Assembly (NCBI GenBank): GCA_013329615.1
Contig: DUKA01000224.1
Span: forward strand, 1-22,639
Direction of reading: 5' to 3'
DNA from: Candidatus Bathyarchaeota archaeon
GTDB lineage: Archaea > Thermoproteota > Bathyarchaeia > TCS64
Length of the DNA stretch: 22,639 nt
Translations under genes and position numbers: made by a program
In this document: positions 7,606-15,711 of the stretch, piece after piece
How the letters are laid out: each line of letters opens with the position of its first letter
How positions within the stretch are numbered: position 1 is the stretch's first letter
The notes under the pieces: model-generated
Seen by the model: only the letters and a program-made list of their open reading frames with translations
The model's database searches: none
Told to the model about the DNA's origin: nothing

Positions 7606-8541
7606 ATGTTGAAGCAGGTTATCGATGCCATGGAGCTTCTCGACTCCGCTAAGGTGTCGGGGAAGGACGTAGCCGCACTCCTCAAGGCGAGGGGGCTAGA
7701 CGACGTCACGGTGAAGACCCTGCGTGGCGAGAAGGGGAAGACCGACTTTGTCAGGGTCAGGATACCAGGCACGCGGGGTAAAGCCGCGAAGGGTGATGCG
7801 CCGACACTCGGCATCCTCGGGCGCCTCGGAGGCGTGGGTGCCCGCCCCGAGATGATAGGGCTCGTCTCAGACGCCGATGGCGCCATAACCGCGGTCGCCA
7901 CAGCTCTGAAACTCGCCGACATGAGGGCGAACGACGACGCGCTCCCCGGGGACGTGGTCATAGGGACCCACATCTGCCCCGACGCCCCGACGATACCCCA
8001 CAAGCCCGTGCCATTCATGGGCTCACCAGTCACATTCGCCGACGTCGCGGAGCAGGAGGTCACCCCCGACATGGACGCAATACTCAGCGTCGACACTACC
8101 AAGGGCAACAGGATAGCCAAATGGAGGGGCTTCGCGATAACCCCCACCGCCAAGCAAGGCTGGCTCCTCAAGGTCAGCGACGACCTCCTAACAATCATGG
8201 AGATAGTCACCGGCAGGATAGCACGCGTCTGCCCCCTCACGACACAGGACATAACCCCCTACGGCAACGGCATCGACCACATAAACAGCATAATGCAGCC
8301 CTGCACAGTCACGGACAAGCCCGTCGTCGGTATCGCCATAACCACCGAGTCAGTCGTCCCTGGCTGCGCCACCGGCGCCAGCCACCCCGAGGACATCGAG
8401 GAGGCGACACGCTTCTGCGTCGAGGTCGCCAAGGCGTACGGCAAGGGTCTCTGCAGCTTCTACAACGAGGACGAGTGGCGCGTCATAGAGAGGAAGTACG
8501 GCGCCCTAAAGCTCCTACAAACCCCGGGGCGTCAAAACTGA
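7606..8541 (+). CDS. DUF1177 family protein
   Basis: This 311-residue soluble protein matches what I recall of the DUF1177 family. It shows TLGILGRLGGVGARPE, a THICPDAPT segment, an SVDTTKGN segment, a conserved QDITPYGNGIDHIN block and a late VVPGCATGASHPED block. There is no signal peptide or membrane segment. The biochemical function of the family is unknown to me. The conserved His, Cys and Asp residues suggest an enzyme, perhaps metal-dependent. The ATG at 7606 sits 27 bases after a TATA element. Its position after an MFS carrier and a run of hydrolases hints at small-molecule catabolism, but this is proximity only. The family name is recalled rather than searched. Confidence 0.75.
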   Translation: MLKQVIDAMELLDSAKVSGKDVAALLKARGLDDVTVKTLRGEKGKTDFVRVRIPGTRGKAAKGDAPTLGILGRLGGVGARPEMIGLVSDADGAITAVATALKLADMRANDDALPGDVVIGTHICPDAPTIPHKPVPFMGSPVTFADVAEQEVTPDMDAILSVDTTKGNRIAKWRGFAITPTAKQGWLLKVSDDLLTIMEIVTGRIARVCPLTTQDITPYGNGIDHINSIMQPCTVTDKPVVGIAITTESVVPGCATGASHPEDIEEATRFCVEVAKAYGKGLCSFYNEDEWRVIERKYGALKLLQTPGRQN

Positions 8542-8550
8542 GTTACGCCC

Positions 8551-8558
8551 TTTATAAG
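8551..8558 (+). promoter_or_regulatory. TATA box of the universal stress protein gene
   Basis: TTTATAAG is a near-ideal archaeal TATA box centred about 28 bases before the ATG at 8582. It is among the strongest-looking protein-gene promoters in the window. Confidence 0.75.
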
Positions 8559-8581
8559 CCCCGTTTCCGAGGCACTACACG

Positions 8582-9052
8582 ATGACAATGATATTCAAGA
8601 AGATACTGGTCGCGTTCGACGGCTCCGAGCAGTCCCAACACGCCATAGACGCCGCGGCGGAGATGGCCAACACAAACAAGGGCAAACTCGTCGTCCTCAC
8701 CGTCGTCCCCAAAGTCTCGCTCCCCATCTTCCCAGACGAGGGCTTCGGGAACGCCCCCGTCGCGACCCCAGCCGACTGGGCCGACTATCAGGATAAGATG
8801 AACGCCAGCTACAAGAAGAGCCAAGACGACGCCATGAAGGGCCTGAAGGAGCACTACCCCAAGCTCGCAACCGAGGCCATACTCCTCGAGGGACGCCCGA
8901 GTGCCAAAATCGTCGAGCAGGCGGAGAAAAACCAGGCAGACCTCATAGTAATGGGCAGCCGCGGCATCGGCGGCATAAGCGGCTGGATACTCGGCTCCAC
9001 CAGCAGGCGCGTCGTCGAGTCCTGCACGAAGCCCGTCCTCATCATGAAGTAG
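8582..9052 (+). CDS. universal stress protein (UspA family), ATP-binding type
   Basis: This 156-residue single Usp domain starts with KKILVAFDGS, placing the conserved Asp after strand 1. It ends with the nucleotide-binding signature GSRGIGGISGWILGS, which fits G-x2-G-x9-G-S exactly, followed by the final strand KPVLIMK. ATP-binding Usp proteins usually form dimers and act in stress or energy sensing in the cytoplasm. A loop of about 30 residues after strand 2 (PIFPDEGF through YQDKM) is longer than in minimal members. The start at 8582 is fixed by the TATA box 28 bases upstream; a second ATG two codons later is possible. A short T-run at 9061-9065 after the stop may be its terminator. Confidence 0.93.
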   Translation: MTMIFKKILVAFDGSEQSQHAIDAAAEMANTNKGKLVVLTVVPKVSLPIFPDEGFGNAPVATPADWADYQDKMNASYKKSQDDAMKGLKEHYPKLATEAILLEGRPSAKIVEQAEKNQADLIVMGSRGIGGISGWILGSTSRRVVESCTKPVLIMK

Positions 9053-9060
9053 AGCAACCC

Positions 9061-9065
9061 TTTTT
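9061..9065 (+). terminator. possible T-tract terminator after the Usp gene
   Basis: Five T residues follow the Usp stop codon by eight bases, as expected for an archaeal intrinsic terminator. The tract is short, and it could instead be part of the promoter of the next gene. Confidence 0.35.
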
Positions 9066-9097
9066 CCCCACCGCCCCCAAACAAGTAGCCGACCCCC

Positions 9098-9988
9098 ATG
9101 GACGTCGAGGAGCAATACTTCAAGGCGGGCAAGATAGCCGCAAAGGTTCGCGAGCAGATTAAGACCGAGGTTAAACCCGGCGTCAAGGCAATCGACATCT
9201 GCGAGCGCGTCGAATCCATGACGAAGCAGCTCGGCGGTGGCATAGCATTTCCCTGCAACGTCGACATTAATCAGGTCGCTGCGCACTACGTCTCGCCCAT
9301 CGGGGACACGACCACGATCCAGCAGGGGCAACTCGTCAAGGTCGACATCGGCGTGCACGTCGACGGCTACATAGCCGACACGGCGGTGACCATCTGCCTC
9401 GACCCCGCTCTCGCACCCATGGTCAAGACGGTTGAGGAGGCGCTAGCCGTCGCCGTCAAGATGGTGAAGGCGGGCGTCAGGGCGTCCGACATCGGCGCAA
9501 CCATCGAGCACACAATAAAGAACCGTGGTTTTAAGCCCATCAGGAACCTCACCGGGCACAAGCTCAGCCGATACATAGTCCACGCCGGGCGCAGCATCCC
9601 AAACGTCGCGGGCTACGATCTGCACCGCCTCGAGGAGGGCGAGGTCTACGCAATCGAGCCCTTCACCGTCCTCAGCAACGCCACCGGCGAGGTCAGGGAC
9701 GGCGCCCCCAGCAACATCTACAGGTTCGAGAAGAAGAGACCCCTCGAAGGCGCCCCGAAGCAGATGCTCGCATTCATACAGCAGGAGTACAGGACGCTCC
9801 CATTCTGCAGCAGGTGGCTCTTGACAAGGTTCCCCGGCCCCGAGGGGGTGAAGGCGTTCAGCGACCTGCTCACGAGCCGATGCATAATGAGCTACCCGCA
9901 GCTTATCGAAAAGTCGGGTGGCCCCGTCGCTCAGGCGGAGCACACAGTCGTAGTAGAAAAAGACGGTTACCGGATTACAACCAGCTAG
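9098..9988 (+). CDS. map: methionine aminopeptidase, type II
   Basis: This 296-residue enzyme removes the initiator methionine from nascent proteins. Pita-bread fold ligands are visible: His63 in the AAHY substrate site, metal ligands Asp83 and Asp94 in VDIGVHVDGYIADT, His154 in TGH, Glu187 in YAIEPF and a last Glu in QAEHT near residue 281. The insertion of about 60 residues between the last two ligands (roughly 200-260) marks the type II enzyme of archaea and eukaryotes. No N-terminal extension is present, as usual in archaea. The last codons overlap by 14 bases with the end of the convergent zinc-ribbon gene. The start at 9098 gives the normal N-terminus; its promoter is not clear. Confidence 0.96.
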   Translation: MDVEEQYFKAGKIAAKVREQIKTEVKPGVKAIDICERVESMTKQLGGGIAFPCNVDINQVAAHYVSPIGDTTTIQQGQLVKVDIGVHVDGYIADTAVTICLDPALAPMVKTVEEALAVAVKMVKAGVRASDIGATIEHTIKNRGFKPIRNLTGHKLSRYIVHAGRSIPNVAGYDLHRLEEGEVYAIEPFTVLSNATGEVRDGAPSNIYRFEKKRPLEGAPKQMLAFIQQEYRTLPFCSRWLLTRFPGPEGVKAFSDLLTSRCIMSYPQLIEKSGGPVAQAEHTVVVEKDGYRITTS

Positions 9989-10421
9989 ACTCTTCCTTCT
10001 TCTTCTTGTCCTCTTCTTCCTTCTTCCTGGCGATCTTCGTGATCACCATCAAGCCGTCGCAGCGCGTGCACGGCTCGTCGTCCTTGAAAACGTAGTCGCC
10101 GCGCTTGAAGTCGCGCACCCTCTTCTGCTGGCACTTGGGGCACTCGAGGGTCGTGTAGACCTCTACCTTCTTTATGGTGAGCGTGTCGTCCTTGGCCGTG
10201 GCCACCGGTTTGCCTCTGAAGAGCATGTAACCGATGGCTGCGAAGCCCGCCGCTCCGAGGAAGATGAAGATTATGGCGATGTCCGTGTTGTCGCCGTAGT
10301 TGATGAAGCCCATGTAGAGGCTGAAGAGGCTGAGGAAGCCGACGATGAGGATCGCCGCGTACGCGATCCAGGACACCTGCATGCCTGCCGCTGGCTGTGC
10401 GCTGCCCTGATCTCCTGCCAT
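9975..10421 (-). CDS. membrane-anchored zinc-ribbon protein
   Basis: This 148-residue protein has two transmembrane segments (about residues 17-37 and 48-68). A zinc ribbon follows with CPKC at 94-97 and CTRC at 118-121, and then a highly charged Lys/Glu tail. The motif VRDFKRGDYVFK lies between the Cys pairs. The ribbon and tail are probably cytoplasmic. I do not know a function. The ATG at 10421 overlaps the TAA of the DUF1512-type gene by one base (TAATG), and a GGAG-like Shine-Dalgarno lies about ten bases upstream, so the two are probably translationally coupled. The 3' end overlaps the end of map by 14 bases. It may partner with the DUF1512-type protein at the membrane. Confidence 0.85.
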   Translation of the reverse strand: MAGDQGSAQPAAGMQVSWIAYAAILIVGFLSLFSLYMGFINYGDNTDIAIIFIFLGAAGFAAIGYMLFRGKPVATAKDDTLTIKKVEVYTTLECPKCQQKRVRDFKRGDYVFKDDEPCTRCDGLMVITKIARKKEEEDKKKKEESSWL

Positions 10422-11542
10422 TACTGACCAACTCCTATCGTGTTGCCTATTCCGGCAACCACTACCACATCTCCGGGCTCAGTGTAGTCCATGACTATGC
10501 GCTTGACTGATTCGACCGCCTTGTCCGTGGCGTCGAATAGGGGCTCGACGAGCGGGGCGACGACGTGTTCCATGCCCTGCTTTATGGCGATGGCGTGCAT
10601 CGGGATCTTGTACTTGTTCGTTATCTCCTCCATCTTGAACTTCTCCTTGCCCGTCCCGCCTATCGCTGCGCCTATGCCCTCGCTTACCTGACCCACGGGT
10701 TCGCCCTCGAGCTTGCCCGCGGCGTCGACGGTGATTATCATCTTGACCTTCCCCTTGCGCTCCTTGAGGATGTTTATCAGCCCCTCGTCAGGGTTGCCGA
10801 CGCTTCCGCCTGGGCCCTTCGCCTTGAAGACGATGAGCGTCCTGCCCTCGTAGGGCACCTCCGCCGCCACGATCTCCTCGGCAACGTCGCTCTGCGGGTA
10901 GCCGTGCATGAGCTTCGCCGCAACTATCGGGCCGACGCCGTCGCCGATGGGCATGCCGTGCTCGAAGGCCTGTATGCCTGCGCTGTAAGCCTCCACCATC
11001 TGGAGCAGCATCGGGAGGATCATGTGTACCTGCATGATGACGTAGATGTTCATCGTCTTCTTGCCGAGCAGGTAGTAGTGGCGCATCACCTTGTAGTAGA
11101 TGTTGAGCGCCTGGCTGACCTCTATGAGGTTCTCTAGGTTGTTCCTCTCGGTCGGGGTGGCGTTGGGCGCGAGTGCCTTCACCTCCGCCTCGTAGACGCG
11201 CTTGTTCGTCTTGAGGAAGTGATCCATCTTGTCGACTATCCCGGCGGGGTCCATGTTCTCGAGGCCGATGCTGAAGAAGTCGATGAACCTGTCCACGCGG
11301 GGGCCTATGTCCCCGGTGGGCTTACCGATCTCGATGAGGGTCTTTACCGTCCTCTCCCTCGCCTCCTCCTTGAGGGTCTTCACCTTTCTCAGGGTCACCT
11401 CGATCTGCCTGAGCATCTGAAGCGTCTGAATCTTCTGAGCGTAGAAGAGGTAGGCTATGAATGCGAAGCTGTAAAGCGTCTGCAAAATCATGCTCAGGTC
11501 AGACTCTTGAGCCTGTAGGACCTGCCCGAAGATGAGCACCAT
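10421..11542 (-). CDS. DUF1512-type archaeal membrane-associated protein
   Basis: This 373-residue protein looks like the archaeal family I recall as DUF1512, whose function is unknown. It has one N-terminal hydrophobic segment (about residues 17-36), then a helical charged region. The segment PRVDRFIDFF (about residues 82-91) and the following MDPAGIVDKMDHF are family-like. A second half contains alternating glycine-rich and beta-rich stretches, including GDGVGPIVA, KGPGGSVGNPDEG and VVVVAGIGNTIGVGQ at the C-terminus. These glycine-rich turns suggest a nucleotide- or phosphate-binding fold, but no Walker motif is present. It is the first gene of a two-gene unit with a zinc-ribbon membrane protein. 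A TATA element lies about 36 bases upstream, giving a short leader without a Shine-Dalgarno. Confidence 0.8.
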   Translation of the reverse strand: MVLIFGQVLQAQESDLSMILQTLYSFAFIAYLFYAQKIQTLQMLRQIEVTLRKVKTLKEEARERTVKTLIEIGKPTGDIGPRVDRFIDFFSIGLENMDPAGIVDKMDHFLKTNKRVYEAEVKALAPNATPTERNNLENLIEVSQALNIYYKVMRHYYLLGKKTMNIYVIMQVHMILPMLLQMVEAYSAGIQAFEHGMPIGDGVGPIVAAKLMHGYPQSDVAEEIVAAEVPYEGRTLIVFKAKGPGGSVGNPDEGLINILKERKGKVKMIITVDAAGKLEGEPVGQVSEGIGAAIGGTGKEKFKMEEITNKYKIPMHAIAIKQGMEHVVAPLVEPLFDATDKAVESVKRIVMDYTEPGDVVVVAGIGNTIGVGQ

Positions 11543-11574
11543 TTTAATCAGTGCTGTTGAAGACTAGCATGGGG

Positions 11575-11581
11575 TTATAAA
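11575..11581 (-). promoter_or_regulatory. TATA element of the DUF1512-type operon
   Basis: On the minus strand this reads TTTATAA within GGTTTATAACC. It is centred about 36 bases before the ATG at 11542, so the leader would be only about ten bases. Confidence 0.6.
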
Positions 11582-11660
11582 CCTTAGTCTAAGCCGATTT
11601 ATGGCGTAAATTTCCCTCCCCCTTTGTGCTGTAATGAATTGGGTTAGATTTTGGAAAAGT

Positions 11661-11668
11661 CTTTTAGG
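11661..11668 (+). promoter_or_regulatory. TATA-like element of the FtsX-type permease gene
   Basis: CTTTTAGG is centred about 30 bases before the ATG at 11695. The intergenic region 11543-11694 holds two divergent promoters and I see no other gene in it. Confidence 0.45.
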
Positions 11669-11694
11669 TTCCCAAACAGGGAAGGGCTTGACAG

Positions 11695-14499
11695 ATGTTC
11701 AGCTACGCGTCCAAGAGGATACTTCGGGGCAGGGGCCTCTCCCTAGCCCTGTTCCTGAGCGTCGTGTTGGCGGCCACACTCTTCTCAGGCATCCTCCAGG
11801 GCGCGGACGCCGTCGGCGGCTCCGCCCTCGACAACGTTCTCGCTAACACAAAGTTCGACATCATAACGACGAACACGCAGTCAAAGGAGACCTCCTACAC
11901 AAACATCTACAACATAGACGACTACTTCGGGGGACTAGACGGTATCGCGGGCGTCGACCACTTCATCAGGCAGAATATTGAGCTGAACTCGACGAGGATA
12001 AACGGCACCGTATCGACCGTGATCATCTCCCTCCCACCGGAGGGGAAGATTTCTCAGGGGCTAAATGTCCCGGGCGGCCTCGAGGATGGCAAGCTGTACA
12101 TCGACGTCGGTTCTGTGAACGCGACCCTCTTGACGCCGGGTGAGACTCTCAGCCTCGGCCTACTCACGTACACGCCCACAGGCTCCCTCGCCAACTTCAA
12201 GAGACTGTACTTCCCAATCGAAGTTGGTTCGCTCATAACCATGGACGACCAGACCTGGTCCATCTTCATGAGCAACACCGACGGCGTCTCCTACTACAAC
12301 AAGTGGGTTAGCATCGCCCTCAACGGGTACGACACCTTCGGTGGCCGCCCACAATACAACATAGTCATCGTGACTGAGAACACGTACAAACAGATTCTCG
12401 ACGGAATATATGCCATGAAGAGGGCGCCGACGATAATCCACAGTGTCGCGGCGATAAGGTTCGACCGCACCGGCCTCATAAACCAGTGGGACATAGCCGG
12501 CACAACCGAGCGCGTCAGGAACCTTGACGAGCAGGTGAACGGGATGGGCGGCGTCTACGAGTATATACCCGTAAACTACCTCGACCTGGCGGTGACCGAC
12601 ATCTCCTCATCGGCCGCCAAGACTAAGTTAAACAGCATCGTGGTCACGATACCCGTCTTCTTCACGGCTTGGTACCTCGGCATGACCGTCTCGGGTGTTG
12701 CCCTAGGCCTCAGGCGAAAGGAGATAGGACTATTATTGACACGTGGCATGAGCCACCGCCAAGTGTTCGCGTCGCTCCTCATCGAGGCGATACTCCTCGG
12801 TGTTGTAGCCGGCGTCCTCGGTGTCATAATCGGCGCACTCATCATGCCTCTCATCGTGAGCAGCGCGAGCTTCGCGCTCCTATTCCGATACGTCTCACCC
12901 ATCACCCTGGCGGCCACCATCCTCTTCAGCCTAGCCTTGTCCGCGCTCGCCGCCATCAGCCCCGTGAGGAAGGCGACGAACATGCCCATCGTCGAGGCAC
13001 TGTCCGAGTACCGCGAGGAGGAGGAGGGCCTCGGCTACTGGGGCGTACCCGCCCTAGCGCTCCTGCTCGGTCTCTATAAGCTCGCGATGCTTCTGCTTAA
13101 CGTCGACATAGACGCCTACAGTCCATCGTCGGGTGACTTCATTAGCTTCCTAGCATACTCGGTGTGGTACGGGATGGACTCGATCCTCGGATACATCTGG
13201 ACCATCCTACTGTTCTGGGGCTTCACAAAGCTCTTCCTCATGTACGCGCCGCAGTTCCAGGGCATCCTCGGCAGTGTCGCCTCGATGGTAACTGGTGATG
13301 CCGCGAGGTTCACGAGCCTGAGCAGCAGAAGGAGCCTGAAACGAGCCGGCGCCTACACATTCATGACGGCTCTCGTCATAAGCTATAGCGTCGTCGTCCT
13401 CGGGAACGTCGCCATGACGAACGACTATACGCAGAGGTTCATTCAGGCGCAGCAGGGCGCCGACGCGGTAGTGCTCCTCTACAGCGCCAACGATGTGTCT
13501 CAGATGGCTGATCAGATGCGCGCCATCGATGGTGTGCAGTCCGCCGCGGTCGAGATAACCTTCCTCGCCGACACGAGCGCCGGAAGGGTGTATGTTAGGG
13601 CTATAGAAGAGAATTGGTGGAACACGACAGCCTACACTGACGAGCTTTTCATCGACAAGGGCAACTACGCCACGTTTTCCTCGGAGGGCAACGTCTTCAG
13701 AGATCAGTACGGCCTCCTCCAGGGCGCCAACGCCCTACTCGAGAGGGGCGCGGCTCCATACTTCGGCCTAAGCACTGACGGAGCCGGCTACATCAACCTT
13801 GCAGTCCAGAGACAAGTATACTCGCTGAAGATCGTCGGGCTGTTCGGCCGCGACCTAGGCTCCAGCTGGACCCCATACATAATCCCAATGATATACGTGC
13901 CCCTTGACTTCACGAGCAACTGGAACCCCGCTTGGATAAACGGTGTAAGGATACTGATCAAGCTGGCACCGGGTGTGGACGTGGAGACCATAAAGACGCA
14001 GGTACAGGCACTCGGGTTGAACGTTCAGAGGATGGACATCACGAGCGATATCGTCCAGAAGGCACAGACGTCACCGCTGCTCGGTGGATCGCAGCAGGTC
14101 AATCAGCTCGGCGTAGTCTTCGCGACAGGTGTCGCCTCTGTGGGCATGGCACTGATAGTCTACACTCTCCTACGCAGCAGGTCGAAGGAGCTTAACCTGA
14201 TGTCGGTGAAGGGTTTCAGCGCCCGCCAGCTGGCCGTGAGCTTAGCCATCGAGAACGTCGGACTCGCCGTCCTCGCAACCATACTCGGGATAGCGAGCGG
14301 GTGGGTGAACCTGATGGGCGAGGTCCAGCTGTTCAACAAGTACATACTGACATACGCGGCGTGGAGGATCAGCTTCCCGCTCACGTCTCAACTGCAGCTT
14401 CTGCTGCTGTTCCTGATCATAGTGGCGGCCACTCTGGCCCCGATAATACTGGTTGTCCGCAGGATAACCGAGAAACCGAGCGTAAAGGGTGAGGTTTGA
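11695..14499 (+). CDS. ABC transporter permease, MacB/FtsX type
   Basis: This 934-residue membrane protein has the duplicated FtsX arrangement. Helix 1 is near residues 17-36, a large extracytoplasmic domain runs to about 310, three helices follow (about 315-430), and then VRKATNMPIVEALSEYREEE. Further helices (about 450-580) lead to a second extracytoplasmic domain (about 580-800) and three C-terminal helices ending in LAPIILVVRRITE. Such permeases export peptides or lipids, or transmit mechanical force to envelope enzymes, rather than import through a binding protein. The stop codon overlaps the start of the ATP-binding gene (TGATG), so the two form one transporter. Asn-rich motifs in the outer domains could be N-glycosylated in an archaeon. 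The cargo is unknown. Confidence 0.9.
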   Translation: MFSYASKRILRGRGLSLALFLSVVLAATLFSGILQGADAVGGSALDNVLANTKFDIITTNTQSKETSYTNIYNIDDYFGGLDGIAGVDHFIRQNIELNSTRINGTVSTVIISLPPEGKISQGLNVPGGLEDGKLYIDVGSVNATLLTPGETLSLGLLTYTPTGSLANFKRLYFPIEVGSLITMDDQTWSIFMSNTDGVSYYNKWVSIALNGYDTFGGRPQYNIVIVTENTYKQILDGIYAMKRAPTIIHSVAAIRFDRTGLINQWDIAGTTERVRNLDEQVNGMGGVYEYIPVNYLDLAVTDISSSAAKTKLNSIVVTIPVFFTAWYLGMTVSGVALGLRRKEIGLLLTRGMSHRQVFASLLIEAILLGVVAGVLGVIIGALIMPLIVSSASFALLFRYVSPITLAATILFSLALSALAAISPVRKATNMPIVEALSEYREEEEGLGYWGVPALALLLGLYKLAMLLLNVDIDAYSPSSGDFISFLAYSVWYGMDSILGYIWTILLFWGFTKLFLMYAPQFQGILGSVASMVTGDAARFTSLSSRRSLKRAGAYTFMTALVISYSVVVLGNVAMTNDYTQRFIQAQQGADAVVLLYSANDVSQMADQMRAIDGVQSAAVEITFLADTSAGRVYVRAIEENWWNTTAYTDELFIDKGNYATFSSEGNVFRDQYGLLQGANALLERGAAPYFGLSTDGAGYINLAVQRQVYSLKIVGLFGRDLGSSWTPYIIPMIYVPLDFTSNWNPAWINGVRILIKLAPGVDVETIKTQVQALGLNVQRMDITSDIVQKAQTSPLLGGSQQVNQLGVVFATGVASVGMALIVYTLLRSRSKELNLMSVKGFSARQLAVSLAIENVGLAVLATILGIASGWVNLMGEVQLFNKYILTYAAWRISFPLTSQLQLLLLFLIIVAATLAPIILVVRRITEKPSVKGEV

Positions 14500-15395
14500 T
14501 GAGTGAAAACAACGCGGTTGATGCCAAGAATCTGATAAAGGTATACAAGGCTGGCAATCTCGAGGTACAGGCCCTCAGGGGCCTAAGTGTGAGCGTCGCT
14601 GTGGGCGAGATGGTTGCCCTCATCGGCCCATCCGGCTCCGGCAAGAGCACACTATTGAACATTATTGGCGGCCTCGACAGGGCTACCGCCGGCTACATCG
14701 GCGTCATGGGCTCCGACCTCACCCAGCTCAACGCCTCCCAGCTAGTAGAGTTCAGGAGGAAGACAGTCGGCCACGTCTTCCAGAACATGAACCTCATCCC
14801 CACGCTCACGGCGGCTGAGAACGTCGAGCTGCCTATGGCTGCCCTCGGCGTCAAGAAGGACCAGCGCAAGAAGAGGGTGGAGGAGCTCATCGGCGTCGTC
14901 GGCCTCAGGGAGCGCATGGACCATAAGCCCGGCGAGCTCAGTGGGGGCGAGCAGCAGCGCATAGCACTCGCCGCGGCGCTCGCTAACGACCCGCCGCTCG
15001 TCCTCGCAGACGAGCCCACCGGCGAACTCGACACCGAGAACGCCATGATCGTCGTCAACTACCTCGCCAAGGTCAACAAGGAGCTCGGGAAGACCATCAT
15101 AATGGTCACGCACGACCCACGCGTCGCCCGGGCCGCGAGCCGCCTACTCCGGATACAAGACGGTGTGCTCGCCACCGACGTCGCCCCGAGCGAGGAGGCC
15201 GCGCCAACGCAGACCAGCTACACGGACATGCTCAAGGCGCGCTTAAAGAGTATCGACGCCCAGCTCAAGGACCTAGACGCTGAGTTCAGGAAGGGCGTCA
15301 TAACGAGCGACCAGTTCGTGGAGAGGCAGACAGGGCTCAAGAGGACGCGTGATGTGTTAAGCGAGGAGCTTCACCGACTCGGCGTCGTCCATTAA
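14499..15395 (+). CDS. ABC transporter ATP-binding protein, MacB/LolD type, with C-terminal extension
   Basis: This 298-residue ATPase pairs with the FtsX-type permease. Walker A is GPSGSGKST (43-51), the Q-loop is VFQNMNL (93-99), the signature is LSGGEQQR (147-154), Walker B is LVLADEPTGELD and the switch His lies in MVTHD. After the normal domain end (about 225) a tail of about 70 residues continues. It contains two amphipathic helices around FRKGVITSDQF, a SHOCT-like short domain that usually mediates oligomerisation. The ATG at 14499 overlaps the permease stop, and GGTGAGG just upstream serves as Shine-Dalgarno. A TTG one codon earlier is a less likely start. The two T-tracts after the stop look like a terminator. 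Confidence 0.94.
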   Translation: MSENNAVDAKNLIKVYKAGNLEVQALRGLSVSVAVGEMVALIGPSGSGKSTLLNIIGGLDRATAGYIGVMGSDLTQLNASQLVEFRRKTVGHVFQNMNLIPTLTAAENVELPMAALGVKKDQRKKRVEELIGVVGLRERMDHKPGELSGGEQQRIALAAALANDPPLVLADEPTGELDTENAMIVVNYLAKVNKELGKTIIMVTHDPRVARAASRLLRIQDGVLATDVAPSEEAAPTQTSYTDMLKARLKSIDAQLKDLDAEFRKGVITSDQFVERQTGLKRTRDVLSEELHRLGVVH

Positions 15396-15400
15396 GAACC

Positions 15401-15418
15401 ATTTTTGCTCCTTTTTTG
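15401..15418 (+). terminator. T-tract terminator after the MacB-type operon
   Basis: Runs of five and six T residues (15402-15406 and 15412-15417) follow the stop codon. That fits archaeal intrinsic termination and would stop transcription before the convergent 5S rRNA gene. Confidence 0.55.
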
Positions 15419-15432
15419 TTAAGGGAAGAAGG

Positions 15433-15557
15433 TGGGCCACCAGCTTCCCCGGCTTCGCGTCGCCGAAGACAACACTACCACCGCGAACGGAGCGTGGTTT
15501 AACTTCCGAGTTCGGAATGGCATCGGGTGGTTCCCACGCCCTATGGCCGGTAACCCA
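15433..15557 (-). rRNA. rrf: 5S ribosomal RNA
   Basis: On the minus strand the conserved 5S core GATGCCATTCCGAACTCGG is followed by AAGTTAAACC. The ends pair as helix I: TGGGTTACC at the 5' end with GGTGGCCCA at the 3' end, including G-U pairs. This gives about 125 nucleotides, normal for archaeal 5S. No 16S or 23S sequence adjoins it within the window, so it is a detached 5S gene with its own promoter. Ends are assigned from helix pairing and may be off by one or two bases. Confidence 0.93.
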
Positions 15558-15578
15558 AACCAATGGCTATGGGTGTCG

Positions 15579-15588
15579 ATTTTAAACC
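15579..15588 (-). promoter_or_regulatory. TATA box of the 5S rRNA gene
   Basis: On the minus strand this reads GGTTTAAAATC-like sequence centred about 27 bases before the first 5S base. Purine-rich CCAAAA just upstream could be the BRE. The stretch from here to 15711 holds no other feature that I can support. Confidence 0.7.
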
Positions 15589-15711
15589 TTTTGGTGGCGC
15601 CCCTCGGGTGATAATTACCCCGGATTGAGCCCAATAACGAGGCGTGTGGCTCTATGGGGCTCTTCACGTGTATGGGCGAAAGCGGTAAATCGCGTGCTTT
15701 CCAACTAATGG

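Noticed and set aside
8552..9358. A 268-codon open frame on the minus strand opposite Usp and map
   Set aside because: It spans two certain genes and an intergenic promoter, and its Asp/Val/Leu/Tyr-rich composition is typical of a complementary shadow.
9999..10030. TTCTTC repeats that look like a short tandem repeat
   Set aside because: They are the coding sequence for the Lys/Glu-rich tail of the zinc-ribbon protein read on the other strand.
15357..15563. A 68-codon open frame across the 5S rRNA gene
   Set aside because: It lies over a structured RNA gene on the same strand and has no start or motif support.
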